64,000 nt of DNA, taken from the NCBI GenBank assembly GCA_963696665.1, contig CAVOLE010000013.1, positions 124,001 to 188,000 on the forward strand, given 5' to 3'. The translations under genes and the position numbers were made by a program. Each line of letters starts with the position of its first letter. Position 1 is the stretch's first letter. Below, piece after piece: positions 1 through 11,464 of this stretch. Under the pieces are notes generated by a model. The model was given only the letters and a program-made list of their open reading frames with translations, did not search any database and was not told the DNA's origin. Source of the stretch: Roseiarcus sp963696665. Its GTDB lineage: Bacteria > Pseudomonadota > Alphaproteobacteria > Rhizobiales > Beijerinckiaceae.

Positions 1-245
1 CGCTCCACGTAAGCGTCGCCAATGACGACCGTCTTGATTGGGACATTTTCGATCGTCGTGTCGGCCTTGATGATTTTCGCGCTATCGAGATCGATCAGCA
101 CGTCCTTGACTTGCGGAAACTTCTGCTTGAGCGCGAGCAGACCGCTCGCCTTGCAAGCATCCGCTTCAGGAGACAATGTTTCCGCGAGAGCCGTGCTCGC
201 GATCAGCGAAGCCAGCGCCGTTAACGCATATCCGAGCCGCGACAT
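1..245 (-). CDS. Secreted hypothetical protein, 5' part only (runs off the left edge)
   Basis: Reading leftward from an ATG at 245 the frame is open to the window edge (81 codons seen). It starts MSRLGYALTALASLIAST and ends a signal-peptide-like stretch at ALA-ET, so the product is probably exported. The mature part has one cysteine (EADACKASG) and a segment VLIDLDSAKIIKADTTIEN. I do not recognise the family. The gene is divergent from the ThiF/MoeB gene that starts at 374. The ATG is the first plausible start after the divergent spacer. Confidence 0.6.
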   Translation of the reverse strand, partial: MSRLGYALTALASLIASTALAETLSPEADACKASGLLALKQKFPQVKDVLIDLDSAKIIKADTTIENVPIKTVVIGDAYVE

Positions 246-373
246 TGAATGATCTCCCCGCCGTACCTCTCATGCAAACTTCGGCGGCGGCGACTTGTTC
301 CACGTTCGTCCTGCGCGGCGGCGGCACTGCTTTGCTCGCGCGCGCCAGGCGCGCATGGTAGAGATACACATTC

Positions 374-1193
374 ATGACCCTCTCGAGCGAAGAGATAGAG
401 CGCTACGCGCGGCAGATCGTCCTGCACGGTCTGGGCGGGCCCGGACAGAACAAGCTCAAGGCGGCGCGCGCGCTCGTCATCGGCGCGGGCGGGCTCGGCT
501 CGCCGGCGCTGCAATATCTCGCCGGCGCCGGCGTTGGGACGCTCGGGATCGTCGACGACGACATCGTCTCGCTCTCCAATCTGCATCGCCAGGTCATCCA
601 TGCGACGGGCGATGTCGGACGGCGCAAGACGGAGAGCGCGGAAGCCGCGATCGCTCGCATCAATCCGCATGTTGCGGTCGAGCCGATCGCGACGCGGCTG
701 GACGAGAAGAACGCGCGAAGCCATTGTTCGGCGCTTCGACGTCGTGCTTGATGGCTCGGACAATTTCGCCACGCGCTACGCGCTATCGGACGCGTGCTTT
801 CATGAGCAACGTCCGCTCGTTTCAGCGGCGCTCGGCGAATTCGACGGCACGCTCACGACGCTGAAGCCGTACGAGAAGGGACCGGACGGCAAGCCCAACC
901 CGACCTATCGCTGCCTCTTCCCCGAGCCGCCCGAGCCCGGGACCATCCCGACCTGTGCGGAAGCTGGCGTGTTGGGCGCGCTTGCCGGGGTGCTCGGCTC
1001 GCTGATGGCGCTCGAAGCGATCCGCGTCCTGGTCGACGGCTTCGGCGACGGCGATGAGGGACTGGTCGGGCGGCTCTTGATGATCGACGCGCGCGCCATG
1101 CGGTTCGAGACGCTGCGCTACGCCTGGGACCCGGAGAATCCGCTGAGCGGCGAAGGCGCGCCAAGCGAGGCGCTCGTCACGCGGGAGGTTTAG
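374..1193 (+). CDS. ThiF/MoeB/HesA-family adenylyltransferase (frame broken near 719)
   Basis: E1-like enzyme that adenylates the C-terminal Gly-Gly of a sulfur-carrier protein (MoaD or ThiS type) in molybdopterin or thiamine synthesis. The nucleotide-binding glycine motif VIGAGGLGSPALQYLAGAG follows the typical N-terminal helix SSEEIERYARQIVLHG. The DGSDNFATRY motif and PTYRCLFPEPP follow. The frame changes by +1 after codon 115: removing one A at 718/719 gives LDEKNARAIVRRFDVVLDGSDNF, and the total becomes about 272 residues, normal for MoeB/HesA proteins without a rhodanese domain. MoeB and ThiF cannot be told apart by eye, so no symbol is given. I infer the break is an indel error because both halves are fully conserved. 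Confidence 0.85.
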
Positions 1194-1209
1194 ATCGACG
1201 CAGCAAATT

Positions 1210-1303
1210 GTAGCCGCGCCGAAGCCCGTCGATAGACGGGCGTTCTTCCGAACGCCTTTTGGAGCGCGGCTACGCGGTCAGCGACGTCAGCGACCGCGTC
1301 TAC
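1210..1303. repeat. REP-like GTAG palindrome pair with a nested double hairpin
   Basis: The arms GTAGCCGCGC (1210-1219) and GCGCGGCTAC (1264-1273) are perfectly complementary. They enclose a second structure: GCCCGTC-GATA-GACGGGC (1224-1241) and GCGTTCTTCCGAACGC (1240-1255). A further stem CGCGGTC/GACCGCG closes with CTAC, that is GTAG on the other strand. Related GTAG palindromes lie at 49111-49154 and 61095-61150. The GTAG head plus palindrome resembles REP sequences mobilised by RAYT-type transposases; no such gene is visible here. Confidence 0.7.
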
Positions 1304-1325
1304 AACGCCGGCAGCGACCAGCGAC

Positions 1326-1559
1326 TCACTTGGCCGGATTGACGAAGTCGACGCAATTGGCGCGGCCCGAATCGAGGCAGCGCTGAAATCTGCGGCTGTG
1401 ACCTAAGGCGTCGAACAGCCAGTAGCCGATCAAGACGAGCGCGGTCGCCGCAAGAAGCACGACGACATTGGCAAGTCTGCGTGGCTCAAAATCCGCCTCC
1501 ACCTCGGCCCGCTGCCGCGGATAGAGGCGATCGAATTCCTCCGGTCGGTCTTGCGCCAT
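1326..1559 (-). CDS. Small single-pass membrane protein, unknown
   Basis: A 77-residue protein with a charged N-terminus (MAQDRPEEFDRLYPRQRAE), one hydrophobic segment at about residues 30-47 (VVVLLAATALVLIGYWLF) and a short soluble tail containing two cysteines (RCLDSGRANCVDF). The charge pattern suggests one membrane crossing. It stands alone between the ThiF/MoeB-type gene and the L,D-transpeptidase gene. I do not recognise the family; the amino-acid composition looks like a real gene rather than a shadow. Confidence 0.55.
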   Translation of the reverse strand: MAQDRPEEFDRLYPRQRAEVEADFEPRRLANVVVLLAATALVLIGYWLFDALGHSRRFQRCLDSGRANCVDFVNPAK

Positions 1560-1781
1560 TGCCTACGCCCTCGGTCAGGATTGGGCGACGCTTGCTCACC
1601 TGCTCTATAACACAATTCTGCTCCGCGAACTCGGCTTTGCTTGCGCGCCTGAAGCCGCGCTGCGGTCACGGGTCGAGCGCTTCGCGTGCGCGAACTGACA
1701 AGAGCATTTTAACATTTTTCATCAGGTTAACCTAATCTCCGCGATGCATGGTGAGGGGGCTCAATCCTACCGGAGATAGGC

Positions 1782-2510
1782 ATGCGCCGCCTCGCCCCCC
1801 TTTGCATTCCCGTGCTTCTGCTCGCCATTCCCGTCCCGGCTATCGCCGCCAACGATGGCGTGATCGTCTTCGTAGCCCCGCAGACCCAAGCGGCCGGAGG
1901 CGCTTCCGCCGACGCGGCGCCGATCCCCGCTCCGGCCCTAGTCCCGATGCGCGGACGATATGGCGGCGGCTTCATCGAAGCGCTGCTGACCGGCGGCGCG
2001 CCGCAGCAGCCGCAGGTGGCCACCTCAACCCCGGGCGAGCCAGCGTCGGACGCGGAAGCCGAGCCCGACCCGGAATTTCGCCGACAGGAAGTCGATTATA
2101 CAGGGCCCGAGGCGCCGGGAACGATTGTCATCGATACGCCCGACAGGTTCCTGTTCCTCGTCGAGCCACACGGGAAGGCACTGCGCTACGGCGTCGGCGT
2201 CGGGCGCCCGGGCTTCGAATGGTCGGGCGTCAAGCGGATCAGCCGCAAGTCCGAATGGCCGGACTGGACCCCGCCTTCGGAGATGCTGCTGCGTCGCCCC
2301 GACTTGCCCCGACATATGGCGGGCGGGCCCGAAAATCCGCTCGGCGCGAGAGCGCTCTATCTCGGATCCTCGCTCTACCGCATTCATGGAACCAACGAGC
2401 CGTCGACCATCGGCCACAACGTCTCGTCAGGCTGCATCCGGATGATGAACGAGGACGTGATCGACCTTTACGAGCGCGTCCCGGTGGGGACGAAGGTCAT
2501 CGTGCTCTAA
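1782..2510 (+). CDS. L,D-transpeptidase (YkuD/ErfK family), exported
   Basis: Cross-links peptidoglycan or attaches proteins to it in the periplasm, using a catalytic cysteine. The N-terminus MRRLAPLCIPVLLLAIPVPAIA is a signal peptide with an Ala cleavage region, followed by an Ala/Pro-rich linker to about residue 105. The YkuD domain fills the rest: GTIVIDTPDRFLFLV, a His at about 202 (YRIHGTNEP) and the active-site motif SSGCIRM with Cys at about 218 and Arg at 220. The C-terminal VPVGTKVIVL is typical of the family. The length of 242 residues is normal. No adjacent partner gene is seen. Confidence 0.93.
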   Translation: MRRLAPLCIPVLLLAIPVPAIAANDGVIVFVAPQTQAAGGASADAAPIPAPALVPMRGRYGGGFIEALLTGGAPQQPQVATSTPGEPASDAEAEPDPEFRRQEVDYTGPEAPGTIVIDTPDRFLFLVEPHGKALRYGVGVGRPGFEWSGVKRISRKSEWPDWTPPSEMLLRRPDLPRHMAGGPENPLGARALYLGSSLYRIHGTNEPSTIGHNVSSGCIRMMNEDVIDLYERVPVGTKVIVL

Positions 2511-2569
2511 AATTAAAACGGCGAAGCGCCTCAGCGCGCCTCGCCGCCTGTCTGAACCGGAGCTAGCCC

Positions 2570-3385
2570 TTAGACGTCATCGTAGCCGCCGCCGTCGTCG
2601 AAGGACGACCCGTCCGAATTGTCGAAGGTCGAGTCGTCGAGATTGTCGAAGTTGGCGTCCTGTACGCCCGGCGCGCCGGGATCGAACTGCTGGAAATTGG
2701 CGTCGCTGCCGCGGTCCCCCTTGTCGTCGTAATAATTATTGATCTCGGTCACTTCCGCCGGATTGCCGGAAAGGCCTGAGCCGCCAAACCCAGCGGCGTT
2801 AGCCCCGCCGCCAAAGAGGCTGCCGCCGCCATGGCCGCCGAATAGGCCGCCCAAGAGATTGCCAAGGACGACGCCGCCGGCCACGCCCGTCGCGGTCGAG
2901 GCTGCATTCTGCAGAAAGCCCCCGCCGCCCGAAGGCTGGGGCTGACCCCAGGGGCCAGGTTGCGGCGGATAGCCTTGCGGGGGCGGCGGGGGATAGCCGC
3001 CCTGAGGCGGAGGAGGCGCGTAGCCCCGCGGGGGCGGCGGGGGCGCGGCGCGCTGATAGGCCTGCGGGTCAGGCTCCTGCCGGGGCGGAGCGGAGGGCCC
3101 GCCGCCGAAAATGGACTTGCCGAGATTGCCGAGGAAGCTGCCATGTTCCTCGCTCTGCCCGGCGCTCTGCTGCGCCGCCGCTTCGAGCTGGGAAATATGG
3201 TTCGCTGCGGCCTCGAGGGCCTGCTGCTGGACAAGCACGGTCTGCGCCAGGACATAGGGCGCGTGGGGCGCGGTGCGAACCGCGTCGTTGATGAAGGATT
3301 CGGCTTCGGGGTCACGCTGCGTCGCGGCGGCGGAGTTGACGCGCTGGAAAAGGCCACCAAGCATTTGGCGTTCTTCGGGGGTCAT
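2570..3385 (-). CDS. DUF2076 family protein, Pro/Gly-rich
   Basis: The N-terminal MTPEERQMLGGLFQRVNSA with later EAESFINDAVRTAPHAPYVLAQTVLVQQQAL is the DUF2076 signature, which ends in a coiled-coil-like QLEAAAQQ stretch. A proline/glycine-rich middle (PPPPPRGYAPPPPQGG) follows, then a glycine-rich hydrophobic segment (VAGGVVLGNLLGGLFGG) and an acidic Asp/Asn tail. The function is unknown; members are thought to sit at the periplasm or envelope. Start chosen at 3385 because a purine-rich GGGAGAG precedes that ATG and the family begins there, giving 271 residues; an upstream in-frame start at 3442 is unlikely. Confidence 0.85.
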   Translation of the reverse strand: MTPEERQMLGGLFQRVNSAAATQRDPEAESFINDAVRTAPHAPYVLAQTVLVQQQALEAAANHISQLEAAAQQSAGQSEEHGSFLGNLGKSIFGGGPSAPPRQEPDPQAYQRAAPPPPPRGYAPPPPQGGYPPPPPQGYPPQPGPWGQPQPSGGGGFLQNAASTATGVAGGVVLGNLLGGLFGGHGGGSLFGGGANAAGFGGSGLSGNPAEVTEINNYYDDKGDRGSDANFQQFDPGAPGVQDANFDNLDDSTFDNSDGSSFDDGGGYDDV

Positions 3386-3504
3386 GTCGCTCTCCCTGCG
3401 GCCGGATGGCCGCGCCCAGAATGTAGCGACGCATGCGGCCAATCCAAGTCTGGGGCCGGCGTTTTTCCCTCGGCGAGCGCGCTTTTCGCGCCAGGTCCCG
3501 CGGC

Positions 3505-3589
3505 GGCGCGCCTTTACTCAGGCGCGCCGATCGTTTAGGCGATGGCCGCAAAGAGCCCCGGCTCGGCCTTTTGTCGCTGCGCCGGGGCT
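3505..3589. promoter_or_regulatory. Two hairpins in the purA upstream region
   Basis: A perfect 8-bp stem GGCGCGCC at 3505-3512 pairs with 3521-3528. A 9-bp stem AGCCCCGGC (3554-3562) pairs with GCCGGGGCT (3581-3589). Both lie between the divergent DUF2076 gene and purA, and the second ends about 35 bases before the purA start. No T-run follows, so a standard terminator is unlikely. A leader structure is possible but unproven. Confidence 0.3.
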
Positions 3590-3623
3590 TCGCTCGTCTT
3601 AACCATCGGAAGAGCAATCGACG

Positions 3624-4920
3624 TTGGCCAATGTTGTCGTTGTCGGCGCCCAGTGGGGCGACGAAGGAAAGGGCAAGATCGTCGATTGGCTGTCGGTCGG
3701 CGCAGATGTTGTGGTGCGGTTCCAAGGCGGCCATAACGCCGGCCATACGCTTGTCATCGACGGCAAGACTTACAAACTTGCGCTGCTTCCGTCGGGCATT
3801 GTTCGGCCCGGGAAACTGTCGATCATCGGCAATGGCGTCGTCCTCGATCCTTATCATCTGGTTGGGGAGATCGAGAACCTCCGCAGCCAGGGCGTCGAAG
3901 TGACACCCGCCAATCTAAAGATCGCCGAGAACGTCCCGCTGATTCTGTCGCTTCATCGCGAGCTCGACGCTCACCGCGAGTCTGGAAGCGTTCGTGGAAC
4001 CAAGATCGGCACCACCAAGCGCGGCATCGGGCCGGCTTATGAGGACAAGGTCGCGAGGCGCGCGATCCGGCTGATGGACCTCGCCGATCCCGAACTCGTT
4101 AGACGGCCAGATCGAGCGCCTGCTCTCCCACCATGATCCGCTGTGCCGGGGCCTCCAATTGCCGCCGCCAACCGCGGCGGCCGTTCGGGACGAGTTGTTG
4201 GCCGTGGCGCCGAAGGTTCTGCCGTTCATGGCCCCGACATTCGAGATTCTTGACGCCGAGCGCCGAGCGGGCAAGCGCATTCTGTTTGAAGGCGCGCAGG
4301 GCGCCATGCTGGACGTCGATCACGGCACGTATCCGTATGTGACCTCCTCCAACACCGTCGCGGCGAACGCGGCGACCGGCTCCGGCCTCGGGCCCAGGGC
4401 GATCGGCTATGTGCTCGGCATCGCAAAAGCCTACACGACGCGCGTCGGCGGCGGCCCGTTCCCGACCGAGCTCGATAACGAGGTCGGTCGTTTGATCGGC
4501 GAGCGCGGCCGCGAATTCGGCACCAACACCGGTCGCCCGCGCCGGTGCGGATGGTTCGACGCGGTGCTTGCGCGTCAAGCTGTGCGCACTTGCGGCATCG
4601 ACGGCCTGGCGCTGACCAAGCTTGACATTCTCGACGGCTTTGAGACCATCAAGGTCGCGACCCGTTACCGCCTGAACGGCGAAGAGATCGACTATCTTCC
4701 GGCCTCGCAATCCGCGCAGGCGCGCATCGAGCCGCTTTATGAAACGATCGAAGGCTGGAAAGGAGCGACGAGCAAGGCGCGGTCATGGGCCGACCTGCCG
4801 GCGCAGGCGATAAAATATGTGCGCCGAATTGAGGAATTGGTTGGCGCGCCGGTCGCCTTATTGTCGACGAGTCCTGAGCGCGACGATACGATTCTTGTGC
4901 ATGATCCATTCCAGGACTAA
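3624..4920 (+). CDS. purA: Adenylosuccinate synthetase (frame broken at 4101)
   Basis: Joins IMP and aspartate using GTP, the first committed step from IMP to AMP. It starts at TTG 3624 (ANVVVVGAQWGDEGKGKIVD), with the phosphate loop GDEGKGK and later GGHNAGHTL, GTTKRGIGPAYEDK, GAQGAMLDVDHGTYPYVTSS and NTGRPRRCGWFDA. The frame shifts +1 after ADPELV: dropping one A at 4101 restores ELVDGQIERLLSHHDPLC and continues to the stop at 4920, total about 431 residues as expected. As the gene is normally indispensable without a purine supply, the break is probably a sequence error. Confidence 0.95.
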
Positions 4921-4967
4921 GGGACCCCCGCGCGGCGTCGCGTGGGAAGCGGTTGAGCGGACGCTTC

Positions 4968-6737
4968 ATGGCTGATTATCATTCGCTGCTCATGCGAGCG
5001 GTCGCCAATCTGCCCAACGCGGGCACGCCGGCGACGCGCGGAGCGATCTATGAGCGCGCTCGCAAAGCGCTGCTCGACCAGCTCAGAAGCTTGCGTCCGC
5101 CGCTGCCGGAAAGCGACATCTCCCGCGAAGAGAATGCGCTCGACGCCGCGATCGCGGAAATCGAGGAACGATACGGATCGCAGGAGGAGCCGGCTCCGCC
5201 TCCCCCTTCGACGCCGCCCCCGTCCGTGGCCGCAAAGCCCGATGTGGCGCCCGCCAAGGCCGCTCCGCCGCCCCCTCCCCCAAAATTCGCCACTGTCCAG
5301 CGCCCCAGTGCGCCTCCGGCGCCGGGACCCGCCGCACCTACAGCGCGATCGGCTTCGCAAACGGGAGCCCCGGGCCAACCCGGCGCCGCAAACGTTCCAG
5401 GGACGGCGCAGCGGCCTGCGCCGCCCTTGCCGGAACGAAGCCAGCCGCCGGGGAACCTGCCGCAGGCGCCAACCCCGGTCGCGGGACGGCCTGCCGCGGG
5501 GGCGTCGACGGCGGTTTCGCCGGCTCGATCCCAGCTGGCTGCTGCAATGACCAACCAGCCCCCCTCGGGATCGAGGACCGGCCGGGCCGTTCCACCCGTG
5601 GCGACGAAGGGCGGCAAGGATGAGGGTTTGCCCGGAGTGGCGGCGCTGGACCCAGGCAGGGCGGTCAGGCCGAGTCGGGGGGACGATCCCGAGGGGTCCG
5701 GCGCGCCGCCGGTGGTCGCTGCCCGTCGCGACGAGCCCGTGCAATGGGCCGAAGCGCCGGAAGTCGCGGCCGAATTCGACCGCCCCGGCATGGCGTTCAG
5801 ACCCGAAGCGGAAATTCAGCGCCCCGTTGCGCCAAGCGCCGAAATCGCCAAACCCAAGCGCCTGCTGTGGATCGCGGGGGCCGTCGTTCTCGGAATTGTC
5901 CTTGCGGTGGCGGGAGCTGCAATCCTCATGCGGCAAAAGCCGCAGGACCTCGCCATCAAGCCTTCCGTCGAGGCGCAGCAACCCGCTCCGCCGGAGCCTT
6001 CGGCGAAGATCGCTGAGCGAGTCCAGACAAACCCGCCCGCGCCGGCCGCGCCTCCAACTCCCGCGCCCGCGCCGCAAGCGGACCAGCCGAGCGCTCCAGG
6101 AGCCGCGCCGCAAACGGGGCAGCCGAGCGCTCAGGGGGCGGCGCCGGCAACCCCGGCGCCGGTAGCGCCAGCCCCGCCAGCGACGCCAGCCGCATCGACC
6201 CCGTCAGCCGGCCGGGCGGCGATGTTGATCGCCTCAGCGGACAACCCGCAGAAGCCCGCGGTCAGCCTGGGCTCGACGGTGTGGTCCTTGATTCCGCCAG
6301 CCCCGAACCAGCCGGCGACGGTTGGCGTGAAGGCCGAAGCGGACATCCCCGACCTCAAGATGCACGCCACCATGACCTTGAGGAAAAACACCGATCCGAC
6401 GCTGCAGGCGACACACACGATCGACTTGAAATTCTCCTTCGCCGAAGGCGCCCCAATCACCGGCTTCAAGGACGTCGGCCTGCCGCAGATGCGCAAGGAG
6501 GATTCGACCGCGGCTGAAGCGCTGACCAGCGTCAAGGTCAAGATCAGCGACACCTATTTCCTGATCGCGCTGGCCAAGGGCGAAGCCGACATCGCCCGCA
6601 ACCTCGATCTGATGCAGACGCGCTCCTGGTTCGACTTCCCGCTCTTGCTCAACGACGACCGCATCGCCAAGATCGTGTTCCAGAAGTCGCCCGAGGGCCA
6701 GGCGATGCTCGAAAAGGCGTTCGAAGCGTGGAAATGA
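4968..6737 (+). CDS. Proline/alanine-rich single-pass membrane protein, unknown
   Basis: Starts MADYHSLLMRAVANLPN with a conserved-looking helical N-terminal domain (ERARKALLDQLRSLRPP...ISREENALDAAIAEIEERY). A long low-complexity Pro/Ala linker follows. One strong transmembrane segment lies at about residues 300-325 (LLWIAGAVVLGIVLAVAGAAIL). A second Pro/Ala linker has the near-repeat QADQPSAPGAAP / QTGQPSAQGAAP. The C-terminal domain of about 165 residues (VWSLIPPAPN...MLEKAFEAWK) is beta-rich. It follows purA by 47 bases on the same strand and may be co-transcribed. ATG 4968 is preferred to the upstream TTG at 4953. I do not know its function. Confidence 0.8.
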   Translation: MADYHSLLMRAVANLPNAGTPATRGAIYERARKALLDQLRSLRPPLPESDISREENALDAAIAEIEERYGSQEEPAPPPPSTPPPSVAAKPDVAPAKAAPPPPPPKFATVQRPSAPPAPGPAAPTARSASQTGAPGQPGAANVPGTAQRPAPPLPERSQPPGNLPQAPTPVAGRPAAGASTAVSPARSQLAAAMTNQPPSGSRTGRAVPPVATKGGKDEGLPGVAALDPGRAVRPSRGDDPEGSGAPPVVAARRDEPVQWAEAPEVAAEFDRPGMAFRPEAEIQRPVAPSAEIAKPKRLLWIAGAVVLGIVLAVAGAAILMRQKPQDLAIKPSVEAQQPAPPEPSAKIAERVQTNPPAPAAPPTPAPAPQADQPSAPGAAPQTGQPSAQGAAPATPAPVAPAPPATPAASTPSAGRAAMLIASADNPQKPAVSLGSTVWSLIPPAPNQPATVGVKAEADIPDLKMHATMTLRKNTDPTLQATHTIDLKFSFAEGAPITGFKDVGLPQMRKEDSTAAEALTSVKVKISDTYFLIALAKGEADIARNLDLMQTRSWFDFPLLLNDDRIAKIVFQKSPEGQAMLEKAFEAWK

Positions 6738-6746
6738 GCGGAAGGT

Positions 6747-7718
6747 CTATCCGCGCAGGTTGAACACCCGGGTCGAGACGAAATAGCCGTCCTCGACGAC
6801 GCCGAAAGCGATTGGCGTTCCAAAGCACTCGGCATAGGCGCGTCCTTCCGTTGGAGCGGGACCGCGAAGCAAGAGCTTCTGGCCGCGTCGAAGGATCGCA
6901 GCGCCCGAGCGCTCGATGCGCAGCATCGGCATTTCACTCAAGCCCGCCTGCAAAGGCAGAAGCGCGCGAGCCATCAGATCCTTATCATCCGGCAGACGAT
7001 CGAGCGGGACCGCCGAGTTGGCCGAAAACGGGCCGACGCGCGTCCGGCGCAATTCGACCACATGTCCGTAGCAGCCGAGCGCGCGGCCGAGATCCCGCGC
7101 GATCGCGCGCACGTAGGCGCCCTTGCCGCATTCGGCCTCGAGCACAGCTTCATTGGCCTCGGCCGACATCAGTTCGAGCCGGTAGACATGGATCGGGCGC
7201 GCTTCAATCTCGAAGGTTTCGCCCCCGCGCGCGAGATCATAGGCGCGCGCGCCGGCGATGCGGATGGCGGAGAAAGTCGGCGGCGTCTGAAGAATGGCGC
7301 CGACGAAGCGCGGCAGGAGACTTTCGATTTCGGCCCGGGCCGGCCGCCGGTCGGAACGTTCAACGATCTCCCCTTCGGCGTCGTCAGTCGCGGTTTCCTC
7401 GCCCCAGCGCACGCGGAACCGATAAGATTTGGCCCCATCCTGAACGACCGGCACGGTCTTTGTCGCCTCGCCGAAAGCGACCGGCAGCACGCCCGAAGCG
7501 AGCGGATCGAGCGTTCCGGCGTGGCCCGCTTTCTTGGCGTTGAACAGGAATTTGAGACGCCCGACGGCCTGGGTCGAGGAGACGCCGGTCGGCTTGTCGA
7601 GATTGATCCAGCCGTCAATCTCGAACCGGGGCGAACGCTTCTCATGCGGCTGGCCACGGCGGCGTCTTTCGCGCGCCTCGGGGGCGGAGATTTCTCCTTC
7701 GGAGGGGTCGCCGGTCAT
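6747..7718 (-). CDS. truB: tRNA pseudouridine(55) synthase
   Basis: Makes pseudouridine 55 in the T-loop of tRNAs. The motif HAGTLDPLASG carries the catalytic Asp (residue 71) after GWINLDKPTGVSSTQAV, and YVRAIARDLG and the C-terminal PUA-like region (AILRRGQKLLLRG) are present. Length is 323 residues. Its ATG overlaps the rbfA stop (ATGA), so it is translationally coupled as the last gene of the nusA-infB operon seen here. The N-terminal extension of about 30 charged residues is longer than in enteric TruB. Confidence 0.95.
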   Translation of the reverse strand: MTGDPSEGEISAPEARERRRRGQPHEKRSPRFEIDGWINLDKPTGVSSTQAVGRLKFLFNAKKAGHAGTLDPLASGVLPVAFGEATKTVPVVQDGAKSYRFRVRWGEETATDDAEGEIVERSDRRPARAEIESLLPRFVGAILQTPPTFSAIRIAGARAYDLARGGETFEIEARPIHVYRLELMSAEANEAVLEAECGKGAYVRAIARDLGRALGCYGHVVELRRTRVGPFSANSAVPLDRLPDDKDLMARALLPLQAGLSEMPMLRIERSGAAILRRGQKLLLRGPAPTEGRAYAECFGTPIAFGVVEDGYFVSTRVFNLRG

Positions 7719-8128
7719 TCCTTGTCCTCTCTGCCGACGTCCTTCAGATCGCGAGCCACCTCAGGCGATCTCAACAGCGCGTCCATGCGGGCCTGGTCGT
7801 CGAAGCTCATATCCAGGGCGAAACGCAGATCGGGCGCGAACTTGAGATTGATCCGCCGCGCCACAAGCGCGCGCAGCTCCTTCTTGTGGCGCTCGAGCGC
7901 CTCCACCGTCGCTCCCGCGCCTTTGCCGCCAAGCGGCATCACCAGGACCGTCGCCAGTTTGAGATCCGGCGACATGCGCACGGTGGGGATGGTCAGCGGA
8001 TGGCGATCGAAGGCTTCGTCGCGCACCTCGCCGCGCGCGAGGATGTCGGCGACTGCGTGACGGACAAGCTCGCCGACGCGCTCAGCCCTGTGACTGCCGG
8101 CGTTGGGTTTGGATAAGGAACGGGACAT
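7715..8128 (-). CDS. rbfA: 30S ribosome-binding factor A
   Basis: Small KH-fold protein that binds the 16S 5' region during late 30S maturation and cold adaptation. Recognisable features are QRAERVGELVRHAVADILARGEV-type N-terminus (here HRAERVGELVRHAVADILAR), HPLTIPTVRMSPDLKLATVLVMPLGG and RALVARRINLKFAPDLRFALDMSFD. Length of 137 residues is normal. It sits between the Uma2-like gene and truB, overlapping truB by four bases, in the conserved infB-rbfA-truB order. Confidence 0.95.
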   Translation of the reverse strand: MSRSLSKPNAGSHRAERVGELVRHAVADILARGEVRDEAFDRHPLTIPTVRMSPDLKLATVLVMPLGGKGAGATVEALERHKKELRALVARRINLKFAPDLRFALDMSFDDQARMDALLRSPEVARDLKDVGREDKE

Positions 8129-8195
8129 TGTTGACCTCGCGCGGCGCGCGGAAGATTGTCATTGTTTGGGCGGCGGAGCCCAAGCGAAAGGGCGG

Positions 8196-8762
8196 CTAGA
8201 CCGTCGCGAGCCGTATGGAGAAGCCTGGCAGGGCGGGGATAATCAGCGCCTCGTCCGGACCTCGCTCGACGATCGCGCGCCAACCTTCGCCTTCGGGCTC
8301 CCGATGAACGAATGTAGCGCGGCGCGCGGCGTCGACGACCCAGAACTCACGAAAGCGGTGGCGCGCATAGAGGCGGGATTTCAGACCCCGATCATAGGGG
8401 AGGCTTGTCAGCGCCACCTCGATCGCCAGCAGGATGTCCGACCCCTTCACTTCTTCGAGCTTGATCCCTTTGGGATAGACGACGAGGTCCGGCTCGACGA
8501 AGGTGTTGGGGCTGAGATAGATTGAGGTCTCGACGCCCATCCACAGGTTCTCAGGCAGGGCGCGCACAACACCCATAGTCAGCGCCGACTTGAGCAGTTC
8601 ATGGACGTGCGTCTTCGCCTGCGTCGGCACGATCTCGCCTTCGATCAGCTCGAAGCTCTCGTCCTCCGCAATGATGCCGGCGTCCTGCATGCGCAGAATT
8701 TCGGCCACCGTGAACGAGCGGCGGTCAAAACCCTCGGCGGCGCGGGTAACGTTGGCTCGCAT
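8196..8762 (-). CDS. Uma2-family (DUF820) PD-(D/E)XK nuclease-like protein
   Basis: 188 residues. The fold is suggested by FELIEGEIVPTQAKTHVHELLKSALT, then the catalytic-type Asp in FVEPDLVVYPKG and Glu in DILLAIEVALTSLPYDRGLKSRLYARHRFREFWVVDA. This Glu/Asp arrangement is that of restriction-endonuclease-like Uma2 proteins, abundant in cyanobacteria and multicellular-type genomes, whose role is not settled. It lies between infB (21-base gap) and rbfA (67-base gap) on the same strand, a place where the operon normally has no extra gene, so it looks like an insertion that shares the operon transcript. Confidence 0.85.
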   Translation of the reverse strand: MRANVTRAAEGFDRRSFTVAEILRMQDAGIIAEDESFELIEGEIVPTQAKTHVHELLKSALTMGVVRALPENLWMGVETSIYLSPNTFVEPDLVVYPKGIKLEEVKGSDILLAIEVALTSLPYDRGLKSRLYARHRFREFWVVDAARRATFVHREPEGEGWRAIVERGPDEALIIPALPGFSIRLATV

Positions 8763-8783
8763 GTCTTCTCATTCCGTCGCCCG

Positions 8784-11456
<2,673 letters not shown>

Positions 11457-11464
11457 GCCCGTTC

